From Spirochaetota bacterium (GTDB taxonomy: Bacteria > Spirochaetota > Spirochaetia > SZUA-6), in the NCBI GenBank assembly GCA_013151965.1, contig JAADHF010000096.1, positions 1 through 55,525 on the forward strand: a DNA stretch of 55,525 nt, written 5' to 3'. Below, piece after piece: positions 1 through 7,897 of this stretch (position 1 is its first letter; every line of letters begins with the position of its first letter). A program made the position numbers and the translations under genes. A model generated the notes under the pieces. It was not told where the DNA came from, did not search any database, and saw nothing but the letters and a program-made list of their open reading frames with translations.

Positions 1-28
1 GATTCTTAAAGTTAAAACCTATATTAAA

Positions 29-53
29 ATTAAACGATAGATAATCGTTTAAT
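29..53 (+). terminator. Perfect inverted repeat ahead of the first gene
   Basis: Two perfect 10-base arms (ATTAAACGAT and ATCGTTTAAT) are separated by five bases and followed by a run of six T at 57-62. It sits 26 bases before the start codon at 79. It may be a weak terminator for a gene outside the window, an operator, or a 5' leader hairpin; the arms are A/T-rich, so the terminator reading is not secure. Confidence 0.45.
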
Positions 54-78
54 AGATTTTTTATCAGGAGGTTTTAAC

Positions 79-570
79 ATGAAACGCACAAAGGTAAAGG
101 CTCTGGTTTTAGGGACTGTGTTCCTGCTCGGCAGTATGGGATTCGGCTTTTCACAAGGCTGGAATCCCGGCAGCAGTCAGCAGGGGACATCACAGTATGC
201 AGGACAACAGAAGCAGCAGGCATACAAAGGCAGCATCGCAGTTGCTCAGAGCCAGACAGACGAGAACTATGCGGAAATGCCTGCAAATCTGGAAAAGATG
301 GCAAAGATCAGCCTTCAGCAGGCATTGCAGGCAGCTGTAAATGCTAATTCCGGCACGAGTGCAGTTGGAGCGGAGCTGGGGAATGAGAATGGTTTTCTCA
401 TTTACAGTGTATCTCTGAATAATGGGCTTGATGTTAAGGTGGATGCAGGAACCGGGCAGATAGTGCACACGGAGAAAGCGGGAACAGATCATGAACATCA
501 TACAGAGGAGAGAAGTTCGAAAGAAGAACAAAGAGGCGGAGAAGAAGGCAGCGAAGGCGGATCGGAATAA
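79..570 (+). CDS. Secreted PepSY-domain protein
   Basis: This is a 163-residue exported protein. Residues 1-25 form a signal peptide (basic KRTKVK start, hydrophobic core, cleavage near GFSQ). A Gln/Ser-rich stretch follows. Residues about 75-133 have the PepSY pattern: an alpha-helical 'ISLQQALQAA' segment, then a strand 'FLIYSVSL' and 'DVKVDAGTGQIV'. The tail from about 134 is dominated by His, Glu and Gly and could bind metal or be disordered. PepSY domains are linked to inhibition of proteases or to envelope sensing, but no protease is nearby. The start is set by AGGAGG eight bases upstream. A hairpin terminator follows at 617, so the gene is probably transcribed alone. Confidence 0.75.
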   Translation: MKRTKVKALVLGTVFLLGSMGFGFSQGWNPGSSQQGTSQYAGQQKQQAYKGSIAVAQSQTDENYAEMPANLEKMAKISLQQALQAAVNANSGTSAVGAELGNENGFLIYSVSLNNGLDVKVDAGTGQIVHTEKAGTDHEHHTEERSSKEEQRGGEEGSEGGSE

Positions 571-616
571 AGGAACCGGTAAAATACTGACAACTTAAGA
601 GAACCCCTCTCAGGAT

Positions 617-669
617 AAAGGCTTAGGGCGTTACAAAGGGAAACCTTAAAAACCCTTAAGCCTTTTTTT
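617..669 (+). terminator. Rho-independent terminator after PepSY gene
   Basis: AAAGGCTTAGGG at 617-628 pairs, with one bulged base, with CCCTTAAGCCTTT at 653-665. The descending arm runs into a T run ending at 669. It lies 46 bases after the stop codon at 570. Confidence 0.7.
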
Positions 670-726
670 AACAATAAATCTACCTTTTTAGTTTAATGAT
701 TACGGTTCCTGGTAATGGGTTTAAAA

Positions 727-876
727 ATGAAACATAAAAATCTAATAGCAGGTGTTCTGGGTATTATGTTCTTTATCATTGTTTGCAGCCTGCCATTTAT
801 CAATAAAAAAAGGCATAGAGGCTGCCGATGTAAAGGGAAAGATCCGGCGCCATCGTGCTGCCGGTTGACAGAATAA
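727..876 (+). CDS. Doubtful 49-residue membrane peptide
   Basis: An ATG frame codes for a basic start, one hydrophobic segment (residues 6-26, GVLGIMFFIIVCSLPF) and a Cys/Arg-rich tail that ends at 876. There is no good ribosome site. A poly-A run near residue 27 is where a second, more protein-like frame takes over, so this may be the amino end of a frameshifted, decayed secreted protein rather than a working peptide. Confidence 0.2.
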   Translation: MKHKNLIAGVLGIMFFIIVCSLPFINKKRHRGCRCKGKDPAPSCCRLTE

Positions 877-1135
877 AAACCTATGCAAAGAGAAGAGAGT
901 GATACCGTTCTATGCGCCCGCGAAGTGCTTCGAGCGATATTTAACGAGCCTCTCTGATTGTTTCTTTCTCCGGTACATTATCGATCGTTTTTATAGTTAT
1001 TACAATTCCTGCAGATTAGGATGTAAGATCACAAAATTACAGTCCGAAATCAAGAGGAAAGTGGATGGATTTTATATACCTGATTCCCGAGATAAATCTT
1101 ACAAGCGGCTTATATCCCGCAGTATGTAAATCCGC

Positions 1136-1756
1136 CTACTTGCCGAGAATTGTGCTTAGAGTGATATTTAACCCGGTTGTTAAAGGCATTGCTATCATTA
1201 AATTTGCTCCAAGCGCCAGCCTTGGAGTTATCTTATATCGAAACCCTATGTTTCCTGTAAAAAACGGGAATGCATAGTATGGAATAGAATACGAGGCATA
1301 TAGCTCAAGAGGGAACGAAAAATCATAAGACAACCCTATTCCTTCGTATAAGAGAAATCCGCTTATATCTCCCATGAACAAACTCGGCGCTGCATATAAT
1401 GTTAAATGAAATGGGAAATCATAGCTGAATGGATCCCACTTTAAAGGAGCAGCAATAACACCAACCTCGATACTTTTCAGAATGCCGCTTGTATTTACTT
1501 TATAGTAATAAGGCAGCAGTCCGATTTCGAAGTGTTTGCCAAGAGCTCTGCCTGTATAAAGATAGGCACTTATCCCAGGCACCTGATCTGCAGAGGATAG
1601 CCCTGTAGGGCCTGCGGAACCCTCTATTGTCCATTTCCCCGGTTCGACTTTTCTTGCAAGAGGAGCACCAACAGTCAGCAAACAACCGGAAATAAGAAAC
1701 AGTACAGACAGTATAACTACTGATAATGAAATAAAGATATACTTTTTAGTTTCCAT
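1136..1756 (-). CDS. Lipoprotein, probable outer-membrane barrel
   Basis: This 206-residue protein begins with METKK and a hydrophobic segment ending in the lipobox-like LISGC (Cys about 24), so it should be lipid-anchored. The rest alternates short amphipathic strands rich in Tyr, Phe and Leu (for example HFEIGLLPYYYKV, HLTLYAAPSLFMGD, LELYASYSIPYYAFPF, GNIGFRYKITPRLALGANL), the usual look of a small beta-barrel. I set the start at 1756 because the frame runs 55 codons further upstream without a ribosome site, whereas AAAGGAG and GAAGG lie just before 1756. The family is not recognised. It is on the same strand as, but well separated from, the membrane-protein gene at 1974. Confidence 0.65.
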   Translation of the reverse strand: METKKYIFISLSVVILSVLFLISGCLLTVGAPLARKVEPGKWTIEGSAGPTGLSSADQVPGISAYLYTGRALGKHFEIGLLPYYYKVNTSGILKSIEVGVIAAPLKWDPFSYDFPFHLTLYAAPSLFMGDISGFLLYEGIGLSYDFSFPLELYASYSIPYYAFPFFTGNIGFRYKITPRLALGANLMIAMPLTTGLNITLSTILGK

Positions 1757-1973
1757 CCTTCTACCAACTCCTTTTAATTTGATAATAAAACTTATATCAC
1801 AGGATGATCGAAATATCAGGGAAATCGGAGAAATAAATGCCATGGCGGACCGGTTACAGAGTAGAATTTCGCCCATCACATACTCCTGAAATATAGTCTT
1901 ATTATGAAGCCGGGGGAACATAGCCCGATCCCGGCTTAGGATAAACTATTAAAAATTGTAAATAAAGTTATTT

Positions 1974-2642
1974 TTATCTGGTGTTCAGAGCAGGCAGAAG
2001 GCCAATAATCATAGATGTAAGAAAGAAAACCCAATACATTACCTGGTATAATACCTTTCCTTTCAGCATGACCAAAACATTATTATGAGTTATTTTTATG
2101 GCAATCCACCATGGGAGAAAAAGTACTGCAGGTAATTCGGCAAGAAAGATAAGACCCCAGAAATATTGTCCGTTTAGGGTTCGCCTTAAGGGAATCTCGA
2201 ATATCAGTGATATATACGGCTGAATAAATGCCAGAACCGGAATTAAGATAATACTGCCTGTTGCAAACAGGATAAAATTTGATTTTTTTCCTGATAAAAG
2301 AGTTAAATTTTCCGCCATCCATACAGCGCTTATCAAGGCCATTCCCACAGCTAACCAGGTATACGATAAATTCGAATGGCTTATAAGATAACCCCTTATA
2401 ATTGCGTAGTTTAACATGGGCGTAACGATCGAGAGCATAAAAATCCATGCAAATGCTGTTAAAACTGCAAGCAGCCTGGTTAAAGGCGTTTTAGGGAGAA
2501 AAAGAATCAGTAATACCGGAAGGGAATGGAAGATGTGGTGCACGACAGTTCTATCGATTATCCCTACCAACTGCAGCCAGATTACTGCGCATACACAGGT
2601 AAACAGCTCGATCCGGGAAAGCAGACTTTTATTAGGTAGCAT
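1974..2642 (-). CDS. Multi-pass inner-membrane protein, unknown
   Basis: The 222-residue product is almost entirely hydrophobic, with about six or seven membrane segments (roughly residues 11-30, 36-52, 57-80, 95-115, 123-145, 160-182, 196-216). I recognise no catalytic motif. The conserved-looking features are an early HHIFHS histidine cluster (35-40) and a FLPWWIAIKI segment near 175. A transporter or envelope-assembly role cannot be told apart. A sigma-70 type promoter lies upstream at 2717-2745. Confidence 0.55.
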   Translation of the reverse strand: MLPNKSLLSRIELFTCVCAVIWLQLVGIIDRTVVHHIFHSLPVLLILFLPKTPLTRLLAVLTAFAWIFMLSIVTPMLNYAIIRGYLISHSNLSYTWLAVGMALISAVWMAENLTLLSGKKSNFILFATGSIILIPVLAFIQPYISLIFEIPLRRTLNGQYFWGLIFLAELPAVLFLPWWIAIKITHNNVLVMLKGKVLYQVMYWVFFLTSMIIGLLPALNTR

Positions 2643-2716
2643 TAACGTACCTTAAAAGGATTCATCTTTACGAAGCCCTCCTGCCTTTTTTTTAAGAACT
2701 TTATTATATCAATGAT

Positions 2717-2745
2717 ATGGTAGATTGTTATAATTAAAATGTCAA
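2717..2745 (-). promoter_or_regulatory. Putative sigma-70 promoter for the 1974-2642 gene
   Basis: On the minus strand TTGACA (2740-2745) is followed after 17 bases by TACCAT (2717-2722). The -35 box is perfect and the -10 box is imperfect. The ATATC/GATAT palindrome at 2705-2718 lies at the probable start of transcription and could be an operator. Confidence 0.45.
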
Positions 2746-2809
2746 CATTGGCATGCACCTATAGGAACAAAGAAAAAAATACCCGGCTTTTATCAGGGAT
2801 CCAAAAAAA

Positions 2810-2838
2810 TTGATATACTGTAAAGGCCGGGATAGAAT
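2810..2838 (+). promoter_or_regulatory. Putative sigma-70 promoter for kelch operon
   Basis: TTGATA (2810-2815), a 17-base spacer and TAGAAT (2833-2838) form a good housekeeping-type promoter about 80 bases before the start codon at 2917. It would drive the kelch, MprF-like and glycosyltransferase genes together. Confidence 0.5.
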
Positions 2839-2916
2839 TCATATAGTATCAAAAACGGCGGGAATATAAAGTTGAAAATTCTCTGTAAATGGTGGATAAT
2901 CTCCGTGGAGTAACTG

Positions 2917-3906
2917 ATGTACGGGAAATTCAGCAGGCAGGACAGGAATACATTGATCTCTTATATGGTTTTTCTTGCACTTATAGTTGCCGCAGCAGGT
3001 TATAGCGCGAGGCATATTATTTTCCGGGCATGGACTGCCAGGTCATGGATATCCGCAGTAGCTATGAAAAACAGGATATATGTTTTCGGCGGCCTGGGGA
3101 AAAATTCTGTTATTTATAAGGATATCCTCATGATAGATACCGGCAGGGGGAAGATTTATCATGTTTCCAGGCTCCCGGGCAGGAGATACGCGGTAAGTGC
3201 CGCGGCTTTAAACGGAAAAATATATATAATCGGAGGCTACAACGGCTTAAGGTATCTGGATGATGTTATAGGCTATGATCCTGCTATCAACAGGACCTGG
3301 GAGGTGTGTAAACTGCCGTACTCCGTATCCTTCGGGGCAGCCGTTGCAGTTTCGGGCAAACTTTACTACCTGGGAGGCTGGGACGGAAAGAATTACCGGG
3401 ATACAATACTGCAGATCGATGTGGAAAATGGCTCTGCTGTTCCTGCAGGAAGGCTTCCCGAGGCACTGGAGATGTTTTCTGCGGTACATGTAAAGGGAAA
3501 AGTTTATATCATCGGAGGCGAGGACAGTTTAAGAAATTATTCCGGGGACATTTTAGAACTTAATCCTGAGAACTGGAGTGTAACCCGCACGGCGTCGCTG
3601 CCTTCGCCCCGTGACAGAAGTGCAGCTGTTTCTTTAAATTCTGTAATATACTGCATTGGAGGATGGAACGGTGATGCCCTGAATGATGTCCTTATAATCC
3701 GGCCAATAGAGGATCGTATCGAAGTAAAAAAAATTGCAGAGTTTCCCGATCCTGTATCCGACAGATCATTGGTTACCGTTATGCCGTATATGTATCTTGT
3801 AGGAGGAAAAAGCGGGAAAGCACAACGACAGATAGGTTTTACCAGGATAAATCCTGATAATATCAAAACGGAAGATATTTCCCTTAAAAGTTATTCATGG
3901 GAATAG
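2917..3906 (+). CDS. Membrane-anchored kelch-repeat beta-propeller protein
   Basis: A 329-residue protein with one amino-terminal membrane segment (about 15-35) and then at least five kelch blades. Each blade carries the family pattern of a hydrophobic strand, GG and a later Trp or Tyr: IYVFGGL, IYIIGGYNG, LYYLGGWDG, VYIIGGED, IYCIGGWNG and a degenerate MYLVGG. Kelch propellers bind proteins or sugars; this one would sit outside the cytoplasmic membrane. GGAG six bases before ATG fixes the start. The next gene begins about 24 bases after this stop, so kelch, flippase-like protein and glycosyltransferase look like one unit. The propeller may recognise or scaffold the product made by the other two. 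Confidence 0.8.
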   Translation: MYGKFSRQDRNTLISYMVFLALIVAAAGYSARHIIFRAWTARSWISAVAMKNRIYVFGGLGKNSVIYKDILMIDTGRGKIYHVSRLPGRRYAVSAAALNGKIYIIGGYNGLRYLDDVIGYDPAINRTWEVCKLPYSVSFGAAVAVSGKLYYLGGWDGKNYRDTILQIDVENGSAVPAGRLPEALEMFSAVHVKGKVYIIGGEDSLRNYSGDILELNPENWSVTRTASLPSPRDRSAAVSLNSVIYCIGGWNGDALNDVLIIRPIEDRIEVKKIAEFPDPVSDRSLVTVMPYMYLVGGKSGKAQRQIGFTRINPDNIKTEDISLKSYSWE

Positions 3907-3929
3907 CTTTGGCCGGGAAAAGGCGCCGG

Positions 3930-4943
3930 ATGAATAGAAGAAGTAAAAAATATATAATAATTACTGCCGAGATTCTCTTTTTAACTGTGCTCATCTTTCT
4001 TTTTTTAAGGATACTGAATTTTAACCAGTTTAAGCGGAATATCCGGATAATCAAACCATCAAATATTGCCGTAATTTTATTATTTCAGTCTGCTGTATAT
4101 ATTTTAGGTGCCCTGCATTGGTCTGTTCTCTTAAAGCAGGCAGGTATTAAAAGATCGTTTTTGAGTATTTTAAGGGCCCGCATCAGTGGATTTTCGGTAA
4201 GCTATATTACACCTTCCTTCTATTTCGGAGGAGAGCCGGTACGTGCAAGCCTCTTAAAGGATGATAAAGTCACGTATAACAGCCTCTTTGCAACGGTAAC
4301 TCTGGATAAGTATATAGAACTGTTTTCCAAATTTCCTGCAGTTATTATAGGACTTTCACTTTTAGTCATTCTATTCGACCCTGCGGTTTCTCTGATTATT
4401 ATTTCCGGAATTGTAACGGGTTTGTTAATCGGTGTGTTCTTATTCTTACTGATAAAGCTCTTTAATGACAAAACCTTTATAGACCGGTTTTTTAAAATTC
4501 TATTAAAACCCTTTGCAAAACTTAAACCCGGAACAGCAGTAAAACTCTACCGTATTATCAGGGATTTCGAAAAAGAAGTCGGCGTTATTATAAGAGAGAA
4601 AAAATATTTTTACCTGGCAATATCGATCGGAGTATTGGTAAGTTTTATAGAGGTTATGCAGACATATTATATTCTGAGTTTACTGCACTCACAGAATCTT
4701 ATTAAATCCTTTATCATTTTTTCTTCCACAATTTTTTCCGCGGTATTTACCTTTATTCCCGCGAATCTGGGCGGAATGGAGAGTGTAAACCTTTTTATCT
4801 TTACACTTCTGGGTTTGGGGGCCGGCAGGGGACTGGTATATACCATCATACTGCGTATCGGTCATCTGGGTTTTGTTGCGCTGGGGCTTTTGAATTTAAT
4901 GTTTAGCAGAATTGTAAAAAAGAGAAACGAAAACAAGGCATGA
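3930..4943 (+). CDS. MprF/AglD-type membrane protein (LPG synthase TM family)
   Basis: A 337-residue protein with about eight membrane helices matching the transmembrane family of lysylphosphatidylglycerol synthase and AglD-like flippases. It shows the typical block PSFYFGGEPVRASLL near residues 92-106, the VTLDKYIELF helix and the closing PANLGGMESVNLFIF segment near 285-300. These proteins move or modify lipid-linked groups at the cytoplasmic membrane; the aminoacyl-transferase domain of true MprF is missing. I chose 3930 because AAAAGGCGCCGG precedes it; a start at 3897 would overlap the kelch gene by 10 bases and lacks a ribosome site. The glycosyltransferase 46 bases downstream suggests transport of a glycosylated lipid. 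Confidence 0.75.
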   Translation: MNRRSKKYIIITAEILFLTVLIFLFLRILNFNQFKRNIRIIKPSNIAVILLFQSAVYILGALHWSVLLKQAGIKRSFLSILRARISGFSVSYITPSFYFGGEPVRASLLKDDKVTYNSLFATVTLDKYIELFSKFPAVIIGLSLLVILFDPAVSLIIISGIVTGLLIGVFLFLLIKLFNDKTFIDRFFKILLKPFAKLKPGTAVKLYRIIRDFEKEVGVIIREKKYFYLAISIGVLVSFIEVMQTYYILSLLHSQNLIKSFIIFSSTIFSAVFTFIPANLGGMESVNLFIFTLLGLGAGRGLVYTIILRIGHLGFVALGLLNLMFSRIVKKRNENKA

Positions 4944-4989
4944 TTGTTTTTTTAATAATTGTTTTAAAGGAAATGGTGATTTTATAGTT

Positions 4990-5853
4990 ATGATAAGTAT
5001 TGTAATTCCGGCCTATAACGAAGAATTGTTTTTACCCCGTCTTCTGGAGAGTATACGGAAACAGGCTTTTAAAGATTACGAGATAATAGTTGCGGATAAT
5101 GATTCCACTGATGGTACGGTGCGGGCAGCAATAAATGCAGGTGCGCGTGTTGTCAGGGGCGGGCTGCCTGCAGCGGCAAGAAACAGGGGAGCAGAGGCTG
5201 CCGGAGGCGAATATCTCCTGTTTCTCGATGCCGATACGGTACTGCCGGACGGCTTTCTGGATAAACTTTTTAAAAAATTCGAAGATGACTATCTGGATAT
5301 ATGTACTCTTATGTATAAACCCATAGACAGCCGGAAGATGATTTACAAGACTCTGTTTGAATTTGCCAATACATACTTTAAAATGATGGAATATATTAAG
5401 CCGCAGGGGGGAGGTGCATGTATTTTTATCACGAAGAGGCTGCACAGGAGGATAGGCGGTTTTGATGAATCGCGAAGAACTTCCGAAGACAATGATTATA
5501 TAAACAGGGCTTCGGAAACCGGAAGATTTAAAGTGTATTCTGATTTATTTATATATGTATCTGTCCGGCGAATGGAGAAGGAAGGCTTAAATATTTATAT
5601 ACAGAAGATTATACGCTCTACCTTTGTATATTTTTTTACAGGAAGATCGGATGAAAAGGTAAAGTACGAATTCGGTAATTTCGCGGAAGTCTTGATCAAA
5701 AACAGGGTTAAAACCAGAACGATAGATAAAATCATTATGTATAAACTGCTCTCGAGGTTTAACAGGATAAGACATAGATTGATCGCACAGTTAAATAAAA
5801 TGGGGATCGATGATTCGGTTTTGAGAGTTAAAAAACGGAAAAAAAAGGATTAG
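4990..5853 (+). CDS. Family 2 glycosyltransferase
   Basis: A 287-residue soluble-looking enzyme with a GT-A fold. ISIVIPAYNEE (2-12) is the nucleotide-binding start, ADNDSTDGT (35-43) follows, and FLDADT (78-83) is the DxD-type metal and sugar-nucleotide site. The later ESRRTSEDNDYINRA segment (about 159-173) carries the ED pair expected as catalytic base. The tail is very basic (KKRKKKD), which would hold it to the membrane. It would transfer a sugar from a nucleotide donor to a lipid or carrier acceptor. It follows the MprF-like gene and probably shares its transcript. The acceptor cannot be read from the sequence. Confidence 0.8.
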   Translation: MISIVIPAYNEELFLPRLLESIRKQAFKDYEIIVADNDSTDGTVRAAINAGARVVRGGLPAAARNRGAEAAGGEYLLFLDADTVLPDGFLDKLFKKFEDDYLDICTLMYKPIDSRKMIYKTLFEFANTYFKMMEYIKPQGGGACIFITKRLHRRIGGFDESRRTSEDNDYINRASETGRFKVYSDLFIYVSVRRMEKEGLNIYIQKIIRSTFVYFFTGRSDEKVKYEFGNFAEVLIKNRVKTRTIDKIIMYKLLSRFNRIRHRLIAQLNKMGIDDSVLRVKKRKKKD

Positions 5854-5870
5854 GCTGTTCCCTGTAAAAA

Positions 5871-6467
5871 TCAGCACCCCGATTCTATTGCTTTTATGCC
5901 CAGAAACCGGCCTATAGTTTCTGCTGTCTTATGAGCTTCTCTGTAGTCTGTGGTTTCCAGGAGCATTATGCGTTTTTCCGGATTATCTATGAATATCCGG
6001 TAGAGTGCAAAGCGTTTCTTAAATAGTGAACTATGAATCCCCTTTTTAGCGGATGTTTTCCCCTCTCTCTGCGCAATTATTTTATCCATGGGGTAATTAT
6101 CAAATAGAGGAATTCCTATAAGATTTACTGCAACATTATCTTTAGTAAACTGCAGCAGGTTTTTAACTGCAAGGTTTAATGATAAAAGGGATATTTGTTT
6201 TAAGACAGTTTTGTTATTTCTGTTCAGAGAATAATTCCGGGAAAAAACAGAAGCGATAAGAAAGATAATTGTTACAGCAAGATAGATAATCGTTCCCGGG
6301 AGCCTGCTGCCGGATAATCCTTTAAAGAAATCGAACCCGATAAAAAATCCTGCAGCAAGGAGAAGAAACAAAACGGCATATATTATTTTTTTTAACGGAC
6401 TGGCTGAAATCTGTAGTATATCCGGAGAGGGAAGGGTTAGTTTTCTGCCGGCACTTAATCCAATCAT
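5871..6467 (-). CDS. Two-helix membrane protein, unknown
   Basis: A 198-residue protein with two adjacent membrane helices (about 26-46 and 55-75) and a cytoplasmic carboxyl half that begins with basic residues. The soluble part (76-198) shows GIPLFDNYPMDKIIAQREGK and ends in a helical segment with KTAETIGRFLG. I do not recognise the family; the layout (two helices, then a small alpha/beta domain) resembles membrane-anchored regulators of unknown function. AAGGAAATAGA precedes the ATG. It faces the glycosyltransferase gene with only 17 bases between the two stop codons. Confidence 0.55.
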   Translation of the reverse strand: MIGLSAGRKLTLPSPDILQISASPLKKIIYAVLFLLLAAGFFIGFDFFKGLSGSRLPGTIIYLAVTIIFLIASVFSRNYSLNRNNKTVLKQISLLSLNLAVKNLLQFTKDNVAVNLIGIPLFDNYPMDKIIAQREGKTSAKKGIHSSLFKKRFALYRIFIDNPEKRIMLLETTDYREAHKTAETIGRFLGIKAIESGC

Positions 6468-6522
6468 TCTATTTCCTTATATTTTCCATTATCTTCGACT
6501 TTCGGAAATTGTTATGTTAAAG

Positions 6523-6557
6523 AAAAAAGAGTCAGATTAGATACCTGACTCTTTTTT
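6523..6557 (-). terminator. Terminator of the RRM gene
   Basis: A 13-base perfect inverted repeat (AAAAAAGAGTCAG at 6523-6535 and CTGACTCTTTTTT at 6545-6557) with a nine-base loop. Read on the minus strand it ends in a U run, 22 bases past the RRM stop codon. It is symmetrical, so it could stop transcription from both sides. Confidence 0.85.
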
Positions 6558-6578
6558 GAAGATCAATGCCGATTACTA

Positions 6579-6854
6579 TTAATAACGATAGTTGTTGTTT
6601 CTTGGTTTTCTCGGTTTAGCCTCATTTACCCGAAGACCACGGCCATTATAGTCCTGGCCGTTAAGGGCGGAAATTGCAGCTTCTGCAGCATCATCTGCTT
6701 CCATTTCCACAAATCCGAAACCCTTAGACTGGTTTGTGTACCTGTCCATAACGATATTGGTACTTGTAACAGCACCATACTGTGAGAACAGGTTCTGCAG
6801 TTCATCTTCCGTTGTTGTGTAATTTAAATTACCAACATAAATTTTTTTAGACAT
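6579..6854 (-). CDS. RRM-type RNA-binding protein
   Basis: A 91-residue single RNA-recognition-motif protein of the bacterial Rbp type. RNP2 is KIYVGNLNY (4-12) and RNP1 is KGFGFVEM (about 44-51), both with the aromatic residues that stack on RNA bases. The carboxyl tail is short and basic (KPRKPRNNNYRY) instead of the glycine-rich tail seen in many cyanobacterial relatives. Known relatives are RNA chaperones, often abundant or cold-induced. The gene stands alone with its own promoter, a leader of about 220 bases and a strong terminator. Confidence 0.9.
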   Translation of the reverse strand: MSKKIYVGNLNYTTTEDELQNLFSQYGAVTSTNIVMDRYTNQSKGFGFVEMEADDAAEAAISALNGQDYNGRGLRVNEAKPRKPRNNNYRY

Positions 6855-7178
6855 AGAAATACATCCTTTTTCTCAGGCCTCTGCCTGAATATTAAAAATA
6901 AGCAGTACTTTATAGAATACTGCTGTATCTATGAGCACATTCTATTCAGAAACTACATAACTGATAGCTGGAATTATTAACAATTAATCATCAAGATATA
7001 AATGAAGAATTAGTACAATAGCAGATCAAACCAGTACTGTAGGACAAAGAACAAAGTGCATCTATAGACACTCAAGGCCAATTTACTACTATATTCCTGT
7101 TTTGTCAAGCGGAAGAAATAAATATTTATCCTGCAAGAAAAAATAAGGATATAAATGGGGATCCAACAGGGGATTCTG
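6855..7178 (-). other. Long untranslated leader and promoter of the RRM gene
   Basis: This 324-base stretch has no gene. On the minus strand it holds a promoter at 7080-7108, so the RRM transcript should have a leader of about 220 bases. Within it, GCAGTA and TACTGC at about 6902-6924 form a small stem close to the ribosome site, and AGTAC-containing blocks recur at about 6905, 7016 and 7032. A leader of this length is typical of genes controlled after transcription, for example cold-shock genes, but I cannot show a fold. Confidence 0.45.
7080..7108 (-). promoter_or_regulatory. Sigma-70 promoter of the RRM gene
   Basis: On the minus strand TTGACA (7103-7108), a 17-base spacer and TAAATT (7080-7085). 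The -35 is perfect and the -10 matches four of six. Transcription would begin near 7073. Confidence 0.6.
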
Positions 7179-7868
7179 TTAACTGCCTTTTAAACGATAA
7201 CCGATGCCGCGGACAGTTTCTACGAGATTTCCGCATTTTAATAGCTTTTTTCTTAAGCCCAGGATCTGAACATCTACCGAACGATCCGTAACCGGATAAT
7301 CGTCACCTTTTATGGAAGAAATTATCCGGTTACGGGAAAAAACCTGGCCCGGATTCATGGCGAGTAAATGTAAAATATTAAACTCCGTTATGGATAATGG
7401 TATAATTTTACTGCCGCAATAAACCTCGTATTTATCCGGAATAATAGTTATGCCGTGGACAGTAATATTATTTGTCTCACTATCATGCTTCTGTACCTGG
7501 GACCGTCTTAAGAGTGCGCGGATCCTGGCTATTAAAATACGGGGGCTGAAGGGTTTTGTAATATAGTCGTCCGCTCCGACCTCCAGGCCTGTGATAATAT
7601 CGATGTCCTCGCTTTTCGCAGTCAGCATTACAACAGGAATGTTTTTTGTCTTCTCTGATGTTTTTAATCTTCTGCATGTTTCCAGCCCGTCCATATCGTC
7701 GAGCATAATATCCAGAATAACGGCATCCGGGTTTTCACCCGTTATTTTCTTAAGTCCCTCTTCTCCCGTATAGGCTGCATGTACAATATAGCCTTCGCGT
7801 TCCATGTTGTACTTAACAAGATCTATAATATCCTGCTCATCTTCTACTATAATTATTTTTTTTTTCAA
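7179..7868 (-). CDS. phoB: Phosphate-regulon response regulator PhoB
   Basis: A 229-residue OmpR/PhoB-type regulator. The receiver domain (4-120) has acidic E9 and D10, phospho-acceptor D53 in VILDIML, T83 and K105 in ITKPF. A winged-helix DNA-binding domain fills about 130-227 and ends with RSVDVQILGLRKKL and the VRGIGYRL wing. I use the TTG codon at 7868 because GAGGA lies nine bases upstream and it gives the usual PhoB length; another TTG at 7901 overlaps the phoU stop and has no ribosome site. It is the last gene of the pst operon and should bind the 11-bp repeats before pstS. No phoR-like kinase follows, so the partner kinase is elsewhere. Confidence 0.9.
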   Translation of the reverse strand: MKKKIIIVEDEQDIIDLVKYNMEREGYIVHAAYTGEEGLKKITGENPDAVILDIMLDDMDGLETCRRLKTSEKTKNIPVVMLTAKSEDIDIITGLEVGADDYITKPFSPRILIARIRALLRRSQVQKHDSETNNITVHGITIIPDKYEVYCGSKIIPLSITEFNILHLLAMNPGQVFSRNRIISSIKGDDYPVTDRSVDVQILGLRKKLLKCGNLVETVRGIGYRLKGS

Positions 7869-7897
7869 ATAATGATTCCTCGGATAAAAGAGAAGTA

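Larger units (their letters stand above)
571..1135. other. Gene-poor stretch with possible decayed gene
   Basis: This 565-base gap holds the terminator at 617-669 and one weak 49-codon open frame at 727-876. From about 810 to 945 a second frame reads residues such as GIEAADVKGKI and then LPVDRIKTYAKR, which look protein-like but are broken by stops and frame changes. The rest to 1135 shows no convincing coding, RNA or repeat signal. Confidence 0.4.

Noticed and set aside
899..1277. Two short plus-strand frames (899-1129 and 1065-1277)
   Set aside because: No ribosome site, no domain, partly antisense to the lipoprotein gene at 1136-1756.
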